DNA of 64,000 nt, from positions 2,449,501-2,513,500 of the forward strand of contig CM041544.1 in NCBI GenBank assembly GCA_023238725.1, read 5' to 3'. This document shows positions 12,146 to 24,860 of the stretch, piece by piece. Under the pieces are notes generated by a model. It searched no databases. It was not told the DNA's origin and worked only from the letters and a program-made list of their open reading frames with translations. Both the position numbers and the translations under genes were made by a program. The stretch is from Scortum barcoo. Its lineage: Eukaryota; Chordata; Actinopteri; Centrarchiformes; Terapontidae. Position 1 is the first letter of the stretch. Every line of letters starts with the position of its first letter.

Positions 12146-13460
12146 GACATTTATGTTATTAATTTGATTAGTGTGCTGCTTATTTCTGTCTGACTAGCTA
12201 CTGCCTCCCAGGGATGTCTACATCCATATCATTTGTATGTCAAACTATGTTTATACATACATATTACTATTAGTAAGTCATGCTAACATATGTCAAACAA
12301 TCCATAATATTCCTTACATAACCAATGAAGTGAATAATGAGTTTTTATATACAATTTATTCAGTTTGTGAAATTATAGTTGAAAATTGCTGGACTTTATG
12401 GTCTGTGGTCTCAGCTTGTCACAAAAGGTTACTGATACCACCTCTTGTGTGTATGTACAACAGGAAGTTCTCCTTTGGCAGCGGAGTCCTTTATGTTGTC
12501 TGTGGACCAGACCATTGTTAATGGGTTTTTTTTTTTACAGTGTGGAGGCAAAGCAGTGGTCGGGGGGCCACGAGCAAACAGATTCTGTGGGGGACAGGCA
12601 CAGAACTTGTGGTCGAAGACAGAAGGCTGTGGTAATTACCAGGGCAGAGACGAGGCAGGAAGGTCCAAGGCAGGCAGGGTCTGTTATGAAAATCACTTTG
12701 TTTTTCTTTGATTCTTTTAGCAGAATGTCCCCATTGGCGTAGATATTCACTCATTGGGCGGCTGCTTACACCACTGAGTGTACAATGTTCATGAACCACT
12801 GGAACAAAAATCAGCTAAAAGACAGCATCTTATTTATTGAAAATACTCTAACCTGAAAGAGAGAATGAATAAAGTCAAAGCTAAATCAAAACACTTAGAA
12901 AATGAGAGTGAAATAATAATGTACACTAATAAGCAAATTGCCCCGAACAAAGCAGCAGTGGTAAATGATCTACAAGAGAATAACTGGAAAAAAGTATCCA
13001 TCTACAATGCAACCACAGCAAACAATCTGCCACTGTACCATGTCTGTCTCAGGGATTGGACACACAGGCTCATACAACAGGCACACTAAAGAGAAATGCA
13101 TCGCTCTGAAGCATGGTATGAGGCAATATATTTAACACAAATACTATCATAATCTTGTAGCTTTCATTACTTCATTAGCTAGGAGCTGATAGAAAAAACA
13201 CAGAAAAACCAATATATGTTTTGTCAAATGGCCTTAAACACAGCAGGTAGAGCCAGAGGACTCTGATTTTTTGAGGAATTAGCTGTCTCATGTACTTATG
13301 TCAGGGCATAATCACAGCTTTAGCAAATATGACTAAAGGTCATTCATATATAAATGACCTATCTCTGTAAAGGACTGGTAGCCAGTCAGTCCGTGGGATC
13401 CAGAGTGTTATGTAGGTAACTGTTGACGTGACACCTCAGTAATTTAATTAAATTAAAGTG
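12146..13460. other. Intergenic sequence without a supported gene
   Basis: Short open frames here (for example 12386-12742 and 12865-13089) show no recognisable domain. The 12540-12700 part is GC-richer than its surroundings and may be an unrecognised repeat remnant. At 13205-13260 there is a short motif that recurs at 50917-50968. Confidence 0.5.
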
Positions 13461-13467
13461 TGACATG

Positions 13468-13946
13468 TGGCGCTTTTCCATTACACAGTTCTAACTAGCA
13501 CTACTCGCCTTGACTCGACTCAGTTTCGGTCGTTTTCCATTACAATAGAGTACCACCTCAGCGTGGGTGGGGTCGTCATAGCAACGCGGCCGAAACTCCA
13601 GCGACGTCATTTGTTATGCGACACAAACAAAGAAATGTCTGCACCTCGTCGTTGCTCCGCGGGGTTGATTTCTGTGCAGCCATCTCTGATCGTGTTCGTT
13701 GTTGTTATTGCGTTTTAAAAATGGCGCGGTTGACTCTTACGAACGAGTCGCTCTCCCGACGCATCTAGTGACGTCACGCCCTGGCCAATCAATGCCCACG
13801 TCACATTTTCGGCTCGACTCAGCTCGCTTGGAACCCCGGCCGAGTAGGTACTAGAAAAGTACCTGGTACCGGGTACTAACACGTAATGGAAAAGCCTAAA
13901 AACCGAGCCGAGTCGAGCCTGAGTAGGTGCTAGTGGAAAAGCGCCA
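13468..13946 (+). mobile_element. 479-bp inverted-repeat element (MITE-like)
   Basis: The ends are inverted copies: the left end starts 'tggcgcttttccatta' and the reverse complement of the right end starts 'tggcgcttttccacta'. An ATG trinucleotide flanks both sides (13465-13467 and 13947-13949), a candidate 3-bp target duplication. The interior is GC-rich with repeated 'ttttccatta' and 'gactcg' motifs and contains a perfect TGACGTCA. It encodes no transposase. A truncated copy in the opposite orientation lies at 23962-24240. A 3-bp duplication would fit a PIF/Harbinger-type origin, but I cannot assign the superfamily firmly. Confidence 0.7.
13769..13776. promoter_or_regulatory. Perfect CRE palindrome inside the MITE
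   Basis: The octamer TGACGTCA is the consensus site for CREB/ATF bZIP factors. It lies about 380 bp upstream of the start codon of the DUF4806-like gene. The related copy at 24,1xx has a degraded 'tgatgtca' at the matching place. Activity is unproven. Confidence 0.5.
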
Positions 13947-13949
13947 ATG

Positions 13950-14155
13950 GATGTATCCGTTAACAGTCCGCCCAATTCCCTTTGGGAAATGTAGTTCAGT
14001 AGCCGTCTCCAATGTTCTCTCAACATTTCAGTGACGTTTACGTAACGTGACATCATGTGTTTTCGAACAACTTCCGCTTCTTCCCCGTGAGCACAGAAAC
14101 GTTATCAAAAGGTTTTGCGGGAACATTTCACCGCTCCAGTCTGGGGAAGAGTCAA
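13950..14155 (+). promoter_or_regulatory. Probable promoter and 5' UTR of the DUF4806-like gene
   Basis: About 200 bases between the MITE and the ATG at 14156. They include a CRE half-site ('gtgacgtttacgtaacgtgac' region near 14030-14050) and no TATA box that I can recognise. The frame is open from 14057, but the ATG at 14156 fits the start of the conserved-looking reading better. Confidence 0.4.
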
Positions 14156-14438
14156 ATGAATCAGGATAGTGGAGATACTCAGGACTGGCCGATGCACCGA
14201 CGAGTGGAAGGTTTTGTGAACAAACACATGGCACACATCGCTGTGGACGCGCTGCAGCAGAGGCTGTCCGCTGTGTCCGAGGAGATGCACAGTCTGGCCG
14301 AGCACGTCTCCAGACGCTCAGGGGGAGACCGGAAAGAGGAGCCGCGGCGGGTGGAGCTGAGCCCGGAGGTGGAGCCGCTGCTGTCCTCCAGCATCAGCCT
14401 CAGAGAGAGCGACAGGTTCATGTCTGCCCCGTCTACAG
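14156..14438 (+). CDS. DUF4806-like gene, exon 1
   Basis: Starts at the ATG and ends before the donor 'acag|gtacac'. One base of the next codon is carried over, and joining to exon 2 gives a Glu codon. It encodes the N-terminal coiled-coil-like segment. Confidence 0.75.
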
Positions 14439-14668
14439 GTACACTGCCACCTGCACCGCTCAGTAAACTCCACAGCTAAACTTGGAAATAGTTGGTCAGG
14501 CTGGTCTGTCAGGAAGATGGACAAAAGTAAAAGTTAGCCATTCAACTGAATCTGTTTTATGTAAGTGAACTTTGATATCACAAAATGCACGAGATGGATA
14601 ATGCTTTTAAGTAATTAAACCAACAGCGTCTTATTATCTAATTTCTGACATTATCCCTGAACTTACCG

Positions 14669-14727
<59 letters not shown>

Positions 14728-16290
14728 TACTCTTTTAAAGCGCTTTATAATAATAAGTAAAAGCAATCATAGGAACTAATAATAACCAAACTAAAAACTG
14801 TTTGAGATATAATAGTTAAATTGTTCTAATAAATGCCATCTATGTACATGTGGGTCAACTTTTGGGGTCCTTGTTTCCTGAATGGCTGGTCATTCTGGGT
14901 TATCAAAATGAATGCTAACACTCTCATGTAGATTAACATGCAGAAAAAACAAAACAAAAAACGTTTGTTTAAATGGGAGGAATGGGGTCAGAAAGTGATT
15001 GATTTCTGACAAGCCCCTTATATTAAACCGTGCAATTCTACACAACTTATACTGTGTCATATCTTCAGCGTGTCATTCCACAGGCGATGTATCTGTCACA
15101 TAAATATCACTTGACACTTGTTAGGAGGGCTATCGTATGTTATCCATAGTACCATACCCTGTCCTGTCACATTCAGCTTCTCTGCACCTATTTCTCTCTA
15201 GAGACTGCTGCTCAGCGGAAGATTATCGCCCTACTAGTGGAGATCAGAGAGGAGCAGCAGAGGCAGTGGGCAGTGCTGAGTGATCTTCAGGCTCGACTTC
15301 AGGGTCAGACCGAATGCGAGGATGAGGATGTGGAAGCTCTGGACATGGAGCTCCCCCTGAGGACCCTTGAGCAGCTGGATGAGATGGAGAGACGGCTGGA
15401 AGATGCAGGAATACAGAAGAGAATGGTAGTTCTAATGATGCCATTCATGTGTAACGTGATACTTTAGGTCCAGGAGTACTCTGAGTTCCTTGCTGTGTGA
15501 ATGCTTAGTGAAACTAATGTTGATAATTCATCCAAATTCAAGGTGTCTTACCTGTCACGAATGGGTGGAGCTGCTGTTGATGATGCAGTGCGACGCCTTA
15601 TGCAAGCTGTACTTTCATTTGCTCTGGGTTCTGAGCTCAACTGGGTGGGGCGTGGACAGAAGAGAAGCTTCAGGAACACTCGCCTCCAAGGGGTCCTCTT
15701 CCGTAAGTTGAAACCACTAAGCATTATTGATCCCTTGTGAGGGGAATATATGGCAACAGCAGCAAAAGTAAGCACAAAAATAATATCTGTAAGCTCTAAG
15801 GAGAAGGGAAGTCAGAAAGTATATAGAAACGGACAAACACATTGTTGGTTTTGGTCTTTTCTTGAGGTTTATTGACGAAAAGAAAAAGTATTGCCAGCCA
15901 TATCCTTTAATAAGCTGAAAGGCTACAAGTATGTATACATTATGAGCATCTAATATATGCAGGTACTTTTTGCATGCCAGATGTCCTAATGAGGTTATTT
16001 CAGTTCTGATCCTAATCGTTGGTTTAATAATACTGGTTTAATAATACTGGTTTAATAATACTGGTAAATTAATAGCACTGAACTGTACAATGAATAATCT
16101 TCAGCTTCTCCTCTTAGGTGCACTGAAACGAACACCAGTAGGTAAGGAGGCCACACATCACCAGTACGCTGACGTGGTGAAGAAATGGCTGCGGTTTGCC
16201 CCATTCAGGCAGGGAGGGACCGGTCGTCGTTGCTGCAAACCTGCTGTGGAGTTTCCAGATGCTGAGGAAACTGACAGCTGCACACACTGA
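14156..16290 (+). CDS. Four-exon gene with DUF4806-like C-terminus
   Basis: Coding exons are 14156-14438, 15202-15425, 15543-15702 and 16118-16290. All junctions have GT/AG boundaries and the frame runs through to TGA, giving 279 residues (840 bases including the stop). Residues 1-94 are polar, with a helical stretch 'DALQQRLSAVSEEMHSLAEHV'-like heptads suggesting a coiled coil. Exon 2 adds more coiled coil ('IREEQQRQWAVLSDLQ') and an acidic patch. The last two exons encode 'YLSRMGGAAVDDAVRRLM', 'GSELNWVGRGQKRSF' and 'VVKKWLRFAP', which match the pattern of the DUF4806 domain found in many uncharacterised animal proteins and some transposon-derived ones. Function is unknown; I do not recognise a gene name. 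No lesion is visible, so it looks like a live gene. Confidence 0.75.
14669..14725. repeat. (AT)n microsatellite
   Basis: An uninterrupted AT dinucleotide run of more than 25 units in intron 1 of the DUF4806-like gene. Confidence 0.95.
15202..15425 (+). CDS. DUF4806-like gene, exon 2
   Basis: The acceptor is 'tctctctag' and the donor is 'aatg|gtagtt', in phase 0. It encodes the glutamine- and glutamate-rich coiled-coil-like stretch. The frame stays open past the donor to 15467, so retained-intron reading would give a short alternative end. Confidence 0.7.
15543..15702 (+). CDS. DUF4806-like gene, exon 3
   Basis: The acceptor is 'attcaag|gtgtct' and the donor 'cttcc|gtaag'. It holds the first half of the DUF4806-like region ('YLSRMGGAAVDDAVRRLM'). 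Confidence 0.7.
16118..16290 (+). CDS. DUF4806-like gene, exon 4 with stop
   Basis: The acceptor is 'ctcctcttag|gtgcac'. Joining gives 'FRALKRTPVG'. It holds the end of the DUF4806-like region ('YADVVKKWLRFAP') and a short acidic tail, and stops at TGA 16288-16290. Confidence 0.7.
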
Positions 16291-16672
16291 CATTTATGTC
16301 ACTTATTCACAAGACATCTAAACATTAGGGTTCATTGTGCATGAAAAGATTGCTGTTATGACTTTTTTTTAAAGACAGCTGTGCACTGTACATTTCTAAT
16401 ATTTCGCTTCTTTTAAAGTGCTAGTAGTGCAAAAATGTCCTTGAAAGAACAGAGAAAACCTGAGAAACCTTGTGCCTTTTTAAACAGTTAACATTTTATA
16501 AGTATGCAATCTTCCTTTTTAAAATATTAGTAAGTGCACATTAGTCTCAACTATTTATAAATGGATATATAGTGTGCTGGAATGAAAACATTGAAGGATT
16601 GTTTCACCTCATGTACACCAACAATCAATTTCTAGTTGCTTAATGCAGCTTTGCAACTCTACTGAGAATATC

Positions 16673-16678
16673 ATTAAA
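16673..16678 (+). terminator. Candidate polyA signal of the DUF4806-like gene
   Basis: ATTAAA about 380 bases after the stop codon; an AATAAA also occurs at 17237-17242. Either could end the transcript. Confidence 0.35.
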
Positions 16679-17349
16679 GTTGAGCACCAGGTTCTGTACT
16701 AACACCGCTCAAATGCTCTCTCAGCGATGTTATTGCTCTGAACTGGATGGGGAAGCTCGAGCCTTGGAAAGGGACCTATAACATTTTCCAAGTCGAGACA
16801 CGTGATATGCAAGTTAATGTGGAGTTTGTTTTTGTTTTTTCGCTGTGCTGTGGGGGGACGGGTTAGTCATGTTAACGGAAATCTCCGGAAGTAGTGCGAC
16901 TGTACCTTTAAATTAAAAGCATGGTATTCGAGCCTTCAATGAAATTACCGATTGAATTCATTATGTCCAACTGTCACGCTGGGTGCAAGACATACCTTAG
17001 ACACTATCATTATTCGTTGTCATTATTGCTTTATCTGTTCAGAAATGTGTTTTTGTAATATTTTGTCCGTAAACATGTACATGTACAACATGCACCATAT
17101 TGACCACTCTGCTCTGTTTGACATTATATTGTGCTGATCAGATATTTTCATCACTGAACTGATTTTGCATTGAAAATACCTTACTTTGTTCTCATGTCTG
17201 GTTAAAAAACGGTTAAAGAGAGTATCTACAGAGAAAAATAAATGTTGTCAAGAAAAAAGCTACATTTTGTAGTTTAGCTGTCATGTCCTTTATGCAAAAA
17301 AAGCATTTTTTTGTAGTGCGTTAAATATGTTATTGTGAAAATTATGAAC

Positions 17350-17617
17350 GGAAGTTCCTCGTGCTGTTGTGTTGTTTGACGCAGCCTTCCCACAGCTCCT
17401 CACAAGAGTTTAGGACCATGTAGGCAGCCGGCGTCGGACACATCCTGGTCACTTGTTTTCCTCTCCCGAAACTGGAAATATTACTACTTCTTTGTCACTG
17501 CTCCAAACAGCTGAAGGTGCCCGGCACGGAGCTATAATGATATTTTCATCTTCAGCAACTCTTCTGAGCTGTTCCGAGTCGTCTTTTTCCGAAGTGGACG
17601 GCGTGCCGTCCGAATAG
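17350..17617 (+). other. rin2: Probable noncoding first exon and promoter region of rin2
   Basis: A locally GC-rich stretch after a long AT-rich region, ending at a strong splice donor ('gaatag|gtaagtatt', donor at 17618). It has no long reading frame. Position and strand fit a 5' untranslated exon upstream of the first coding exon at 28092. A transcript would be needed to prove the link. Confidence 0.4.
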
Positions 17618-20600
17618 GTAAGTATTGTTAAAGTTAGCTCTCCTTTGTGTGGATACTCTGCACTGGCGATACTCTGTTTTTGTCGTCTGTTGTGGGCTTA
17701 TAAACTGAACTTCAGCTCTGTGTCCGGAGAAAGCACGCTCCTTCGCAGGTCCACGTCTTATCGTGCAGCGTCTGTGATAAAGCAGCTGATAGTTTGAGCT
17801 CTTTCCGCCTCGTTGGGTTGTAACTTCTCACCACCTGTTGAGCCAAATCACTGTAACCAGCTCTGTGAAAGCCAATCCACCAGTTATACACATAACATTT
17901 CACTTGAACAAATATACGTGTTGCTTCACGATATCACATAGTGTATAGGCTGTTATTTAGGATTGTGAGTAAACCTCAGTGAACTTCTCTTCACTTCGGC
18001 ATGGAAATGATCCGACCGACATGACAAAGCGAACGTGCAAATATTTAATTTATTTGGACAGCCCGAGATGATTTAGATAGTATATGTATCGTGTTTTATG
18101 GCATGTTCATATTCATGTTAAACACGTTTTGTTCATGTACCGTACAGTCACGGTGATTATCGACAGAACAGACTCGTGAAATAGACAGATGTCTTAATTG
18201 AGAATCGCTGTGTACCGACTGTAGCTGGTGATTCAGGACTCTGTATTCTTTGGCCTCTTAATGCTTCCAGCTCACAGACTGGTGTGTCATCTATTGTTTG
18301 CATGGTAATTGGACTGATCTTTAGTAGTTGCTGCCAGGCATTTGCCTAGTTCTCAGACTGTAACCTTACCTATCATCGGTAGCTTCTCGGGTCATATCGT
18401 CTCCCCTCAGACAGTTTTTTTTTCGTTGGAGAAGCATGAAAAAGAGCCAATTACCCTGGTTTTCCAGTCTCCTCAGAAATCTGCTAATGTGCTTAGTGCT
18501 CAGAATGGGGACCAAGTCAGACTAGTTCTGTTGTCTACCTCAAACCTGAGTCACAGGTCAGGAATTCAAGACTAGCACACTGTACTGGCAGCCTAGTCTG
18601 ACCACCTCCCTTTGAATGTCAAGTTATGTGCAGGGGTCATAGATCATAGAGAATATATGGTCCGAGAGGCATTTTCCTGAAAGAAAATGCTGTTTTTAAG
18701 TACAATCACTCACAAAAATATTAATCTATAGATGTGAAAGATGACATACAGTACGATACAGTATATCTGATTGTGGTCAGAAGAGCAGCATTGGCCCTAA
18801 AGCAGTATGTTCCTCTCTGTGGCTGGCTATGCCATTTCCTGCTCATAACACCTTGGAAAGTCAAGGTAGTTTCACTTCAAGGAATCAAGCAAGTTCAACT
18901 AGCATCATATCAAATCTAAAGAGAAAGTAATAATGCTGTTCTGTAGCAAGTCAGAAATGGAAATTAGTGTGGGCCTCCAGCCATGTGTTGGAGGTTAGCA
19001 GGTAAGCACTTTGTGTTGTGTCTATGGGTATCGGTGTGTGTGTCTTGTAGCCTACTAAAACCTCCACTATCAGCTACTGTAACCTGTTTTCACTGTCATG
19101 CCAAAAGCAATCAGTGTTGTCCATCACAGTGATGCAGGTCAAACCTGAGTTGACATTCTACTTAAATGGCTCATCAGCGGCCCTCTCTTTCTGACCAGGG
19201 TTGAATGCAGGTTGGTCATTACCCACCTTTGGTGACGAAGGATATCTATTAAGGATGTACAGATGTAACTTTGGTTTAATAATTCTGTACTTTAATTCAG
19301 TGTAATTCTATGATTTGCAGTGAGTTATGTGGAACTTTACTGCAGTCTGGAGTTTCAGGTGTTGGTTCATTGTGGGTTGAACATGCATTGTGCTGGTGAA
19401 GAATGTCAGTCCTCTGTATTATACATTGACTAGTAGACTATCTCATACCAGAACAAGTATCAAAGGGATACAAAGTACCATTATGAAACAGAAGAATGCT
19501 GAGAATTAATATTACTAAGTAACCAATACTGTTCATAGCAGCCCAGTTCATAGCATGACATGTAATTACAAGCAATTAGGCTCTTGTAGAAATATGTCTT
19601 GTCATTCATTTGTTGATGATTTTAGTAAGCTGAAGTTAAAATGTTACCTTCACTCTGATCTGAATATATGGCCTCAGATGGAGGCCTAATTTACATTTCT
19701 GTCAGCATTCCATCTGTCATCCTTTATAAGTTTCAGTGGTTTCAGGGATTGCACTAATAGGGTTCTAATACAAAATAGTATTCAGCACTGCGTTACCCTG
19801 GTCAGACATCTTTTCATCTGTAAAATGCTCTGTCTAACAGCATATACAATAAAAATAAATCAACATCTCGCTTGAGAATTCCCAATAATTCCTGGAGATT
19901 TTTATGGGTCCTGGAGATTTTCATAAAAATCATTATTTAGCTTTTCGTATATAATTGTTATTTTTGTTATATGTGAGGGCTATTACACTAACAAGAAACA
20001 ATGAAATAATGAATTGTTGCTTCAATTCGTATTTTCCACATTCAGCAATGTTTCCTTCTTTCACCTCTTTACTGACTAGTTAAAGCTTTTGCACAAAATA
20101 CCCAGGTCTTATAAAAAAAACAAAATTGGTCTGCAGTTTTGTGTTTCCTGCTCTAAGAAGACAAGGTAGATGATGTTGGGATGAGCACTGCTGAGAGCAC
20201 ATTTTGGAGAACTTAAAGTGAAGGGAAACTTGAAGAAAATGTAAATGCGCTCTATTACATCACAGAGTCAAGTACAAATACATGTTTTCTGATGTGTTAA
20301 AGTGGACCCAAGGAAAGTTTTTGTCATAAATCAAATCAAGTGGAACCAACATGCGTTTACATTCTAAGGTTTATTTGTCTCTGTTGGGATGTGATTTTGT
20401 TATTAGTGGTGTTAACCGGAGTGTTAACACTCACAGGGCAGGGAGATTATTTCCATAGGTTTTAGCATTACTGTTTTCTGTTCTGTTTTCTGCTTTGATG
20501 AGGAGAGTAAGCAATGTAAAGTGTATGCCAGAATTATTTAAAGGGGTTTTACTTATTTTAAGAGCAGCTGTTACAGTATCACCTTTGCAAAAATGGTCTG

Positions 20601-23600
20601 AACATATGGAATGCATGAATAGAGTGGTATTTCAGAGGAGACCAGCCCCGATTCTAAGCCACATTTTATATCACAGAACCCATTTTAGAGTGCAGGGTAT
20701 TGCCCAACACCACAGAAATGTTGCCCAATAACATCTCATTGACTTGAGAGGAAAGAGAGTATATTGGAAAAGCTGCAAGAAGACAGGGTAACAAGTGGAA
20801 ACTGCTAGCCTGTTTATAGCTAAGCTAGGCTAAATACCTACATTAGATGTTGAAAAATTTAAGAGTTATCCAAACTGTAAAAAAAAAGCTTTTGAACCTT
20901 CCTGTGTAACCACCAAATTTGGATCCTTCTTACTTATGTTGCATTTAGAATTCAAACTCATCTCCAAACAATAGAGATCCTGTTTAGTTTTATAATAACT
21001 GTTTTATAAGATGTGACTTGTTGATTTCTGGTTCTCTCTACTTTATCATGCTTTGTCAGACATGTACTATCATCCCCACCTCTTTAGGTGGTATAATAGT
21101 AAAGGTCCACCACAAAATATCCCATATAAAACATTTTAGTGTAAATGCCTGAGAGAAGATTTGAGTTAGTATCAAACCTTGAGCAGCAACAGTTTCGATT
21201 TAATCAATTTAATTCAGTAAATTTAAAATTCATTTGTTTCTCTGCACAACATAAAGTATAGCGTATACAGTATAAAGTAGGAGAAATATGCTATTAAAAG
21301 TCAATAAGCTTTACTCTTAGTTAAACTGGCAAAATATCCCCATTTGGAAAGCAACCACATTGCTGCTGTTTGGAGCTGGCAGTAGTCCTATCACAACAAG
21401 ACACCACGATCACCTCAAAAAGATTCATTGTATTACCTGTTAAACTTCACATACATACTGGCCTGAACTCCTTAAAAGTAGCTTGTAACAGTTACAAGTA
21501 GTTTGTAACTGAATGTATGTATCGTGGATAGTCACCACCAGCACATATGCAAACAGATTTAAGTCGAGAGCTTCTCATGCCTTCACAGTTTTGGAAAGAA
21601 TAAAAAAAATATTATTGACTCCCTGAAGTTGTTCAGATAAGGCACAGTTTATATAATATATTATTTGTAGTTCGATGGGGTTAAATGAGAGGAGTATTGT
21701 GAGTTTTAATCTAAATTGAAATATGTGTCTACTATTTGCATTTAAGCACTTTTATTGAGGTGGTGTAGGCTTTGGCTTGGAGGAAAAAGGGTGGGTGGGG
21801 GTGTAATGTGTAAGGCAAATGTTTTGGTGGCTGTCAGAGTCCTCAGTGGTCAGTGTGTGTTTACTGAGTATGTGCCCTCAGAGAGCTCCTTCTTTTGTCA
21901 AGCAAGAGATGTGTGATTTCACAGCTGTATGATTCGTTTTCCACACCCAGCCAATGTAAGGGGAAATGGAATGCATTTGACACAGTTTTAGGAACTGAAT
22001 ATATGCATCATATATGGAAGATGCTAAATAGGTGCTATCTATCCCACAGTAGAACCATGACCCACAGTAAATCATATCAGAAGAAAAGCACACAAAAATG
22101 GTGATTCTGATTCTTAGTGCACTGCTTAAAAACCTAGCCATGACTTTTGATTTAAGGGGTTAAGATACTCTGTCAGAAATGCTTGTCAGTTGACAGAATA
22201 GCCCCACACACCTTTCCAACAGGGTTTAAGGGAGGCTGCATCTAACCATATCTGTAACTTTTTGAAACCGCCAATCCAACATTCACAGCCACTGAACACG
22301 ATTGTTTAACTGTGTCTGCTCTCTCAGCTCTTTTTCAATTCTTTACACAACTGTTTCTGTCACTTTTCGAATGAACACTATTGTCTCAGTTTTCAATCAT
22401 TATAGCCTCTCCCAAGCAGCTAGCTAACTAAGCTACAGCCTCAGTTCACTCCGTCTGTTTCAAGCGGACTGGTTTGATAAAAAAGAATCCTGTTGGTCCT
22501 AATGATGCACTTGATGGCTATCTAGATGATATTATTACTACATGTTTCAGGCACAAAAGCAAGTTATTCTTGCATTACAGCAGAGCGTTAGTTAGCCCTT
22601 GTGTTAGATAATTATGATGAAATATGTCTCTTAATGCCATCATAAGCAGCAAAGAAATCCAAAATTTGACAGACCTGCCTTGCTGACTTATTGTTACTAA
22701 GCAATGATTGGACAATAGCTGATTCGGGGAGAGGTTTAGTCACTTGACCCTGGATCAGGCTGACAGCAAAATGAATATAAAAAGTTACAGCAGGTGTCTT
22801 GCATGTTGAGTCAAGGCGACATTTTGACATCTCCACCCTACCTGCCCCTCCCTTTCTGGAGCACTACCCTATACCCTTGGGGTCAAAGTCTGGAACTTGA
22901 ACTGGTTTGTGGTCTGTGTGTGTAGGTAAGGGTAGAAAAACAACAAGATAATAACGAGAAAAAGAAAGACCAAAAACAGATCACACACACTGGGCCACTT
23001 GGCCCTCTGACGCACTGGGAATGTTAATTTAAGAATATGTGTATACAGACAAGAGATGTTATCAGAAAATTAAAAACCAATAGTAATTGTGAAATTTTCG
23101 TTTGAAATCAGACATAGCATGCTACAATTGTAGAGATTTGTAACTTTGATGTTAAGACCCATCTTCTTGTAGTTGAGATAATATTTGTAAACTCAGATCT
23201 TACACATTTTAACCAAGTGGCTTAATGTCTCAACAGACAGGTTTGGACATGTAGCAATGGCATCAGGCAGCATTAGGCTGTAAGACACAGTCAATGTGTG
23301 CCAGAATTTAGGATTTAGAATACAGGACTGGCCTTAATTAATGGGTTCTGCACAGTATGGCGGTAACAGGGCAGGTTATTATAGTAGTGCATTATATTGG
23401 TCCATCATAAGTCCCCCAGTTCTCTTTTTGTTCATTCTTCATGCTACAACTTCCTTTCTTTTGTGTTTATAACAAGTGCAATGCATTAAATGCCTCAAAG
23501 ACTGTCCCAAAGTGTTCACCATCACCCCCATTTGTACAATTAATTGAGTTGATACAGAAATAGAATACATAATCTTACAAAACACAGAGTTCTTGGGGCA

Positions 23601-23961
23601 GTTAGTGGGAAGCAGCCAAAAGGAGGCTTTGATGTCAGGCTTGTCATCCTGCCATCACTTGTGGCAATTTAGACTGGGTATAAAATACATTTGTTTATAG
23701 GTGGTCAGATATGTAAAAGGATCTCAGTTTCTAACCTGAGCTACTTAGCTTTAACCTGAACTAATTTTCACTCAGTTACAGGTACACCAGACAATCCACT
23801 GAACTGAGGTTGACCTGGGCAAGTAGCTATTTCCCAGGAGAAACCTGTAGCATCACACTGCGTCCAGATGTGGTACTGTGCGTTTCAACTGAAAAATCAG
23901 GGCTGCTGGTTAAGGTTACAGTCTCATGGAAAGAAGGGTTGGAATTAGCTCATGAGAGAGA

Positions 23962-24240
23962 TGGCGCTTTTCCATTAGCACCTACTCGTTTTTTAGGCTT
24001 TTCCATTACGTGTTAGTACCCTGGTACCAGGTACTTTTCATAGTACCTACTCGGCCTGGGGTTCCAAGTGAGCTGAGTCGAGCCGAAAATGTGACGTCGG
24101 CAGACGGCAGGCCACTCATTGGCCAGGGCCAGGGCCTGATGTCACTAGATGAGTCAGGAGAGCGAACTCGTTCATCAGAGTCAACCCTGCCATTTTTAAA
24201 ACGCAATAACAGCAAAGACAATACGATCAGTGATGGCTGT
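23962..24240 (-). mobile_element. Truncated copy of the 13468-13946 MITE
   Basis: It begins 'tggcgcttttccattagcac' and runs through motifs that match the reverse complement of the right half of the first copy, including the 'catttttaaaacgcaataac' block at about 24190. It ends near 24240 without the other terminus, so about 200 bases are missing. Confidence 0.75.
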
Positions 24241-24860
24241 AGGTCTATTGAGGTCTATTGAACTTCACTTTGGTTTGTTTTAATGAAGTAAGAAGCAATC
24301 AGATATTTTGGGTTTTGGAGATATTTCAGAATTTTGGACAGAAAATTCTTGTCTAATGAAGTGACAGTGGCTCATGTAGAAACATTTTTCGATCAGTTAT
24401 CTGGTTCACTTCCTCAACAGATACATGGTTGTTATTGTGTACCATTTTTGTTACTCTCCCCACGAATGCTGTTTCTGTGATAAAAGTGATGATGTATGTA
24501 ACCATTACACATCTGCAGATTCGAACAGTAGTAGGGAGATGGCAGGTTTTAGGCTGTTTCGAATTGCTTCAGTCTGGCTTGTGGTTGTTAGACACTTTAT
24601 AACTTAATTGTGCTCTTATATGAAAATCTGGTTTATTTTTATGCAAATTTGCAAGATAATAATTGTGCTATTAATGTTCTATAGGGCAGGTGAGGACAGT
24701 TAAGCATGAAAATTGAAAATGTATGATGATTTACTACACTTAGGACCATATATAATTTGTGATACATCTTTTAACATTGATTAGAATGTTGGATTTTTTT
24801 ATTGTCTTTCAAATCTCATTAGAGCGTTCTGCATTTTGCATGATTCATAGTAACTATGGG

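Noticed and set aside
12386..12742. 118-codon frame with Gly/Arg-rich text
   Set aside because: Three overlapping frames are equally open, with no domain or splice support; more likely a GC-richer repeat remnant.
13467..14056. Open frames across the inverted-repeat element (for example 13715-14056 minus)
   Set aside because: They cross the MITE boundary and have no domain; they arise from GC-rich composition.
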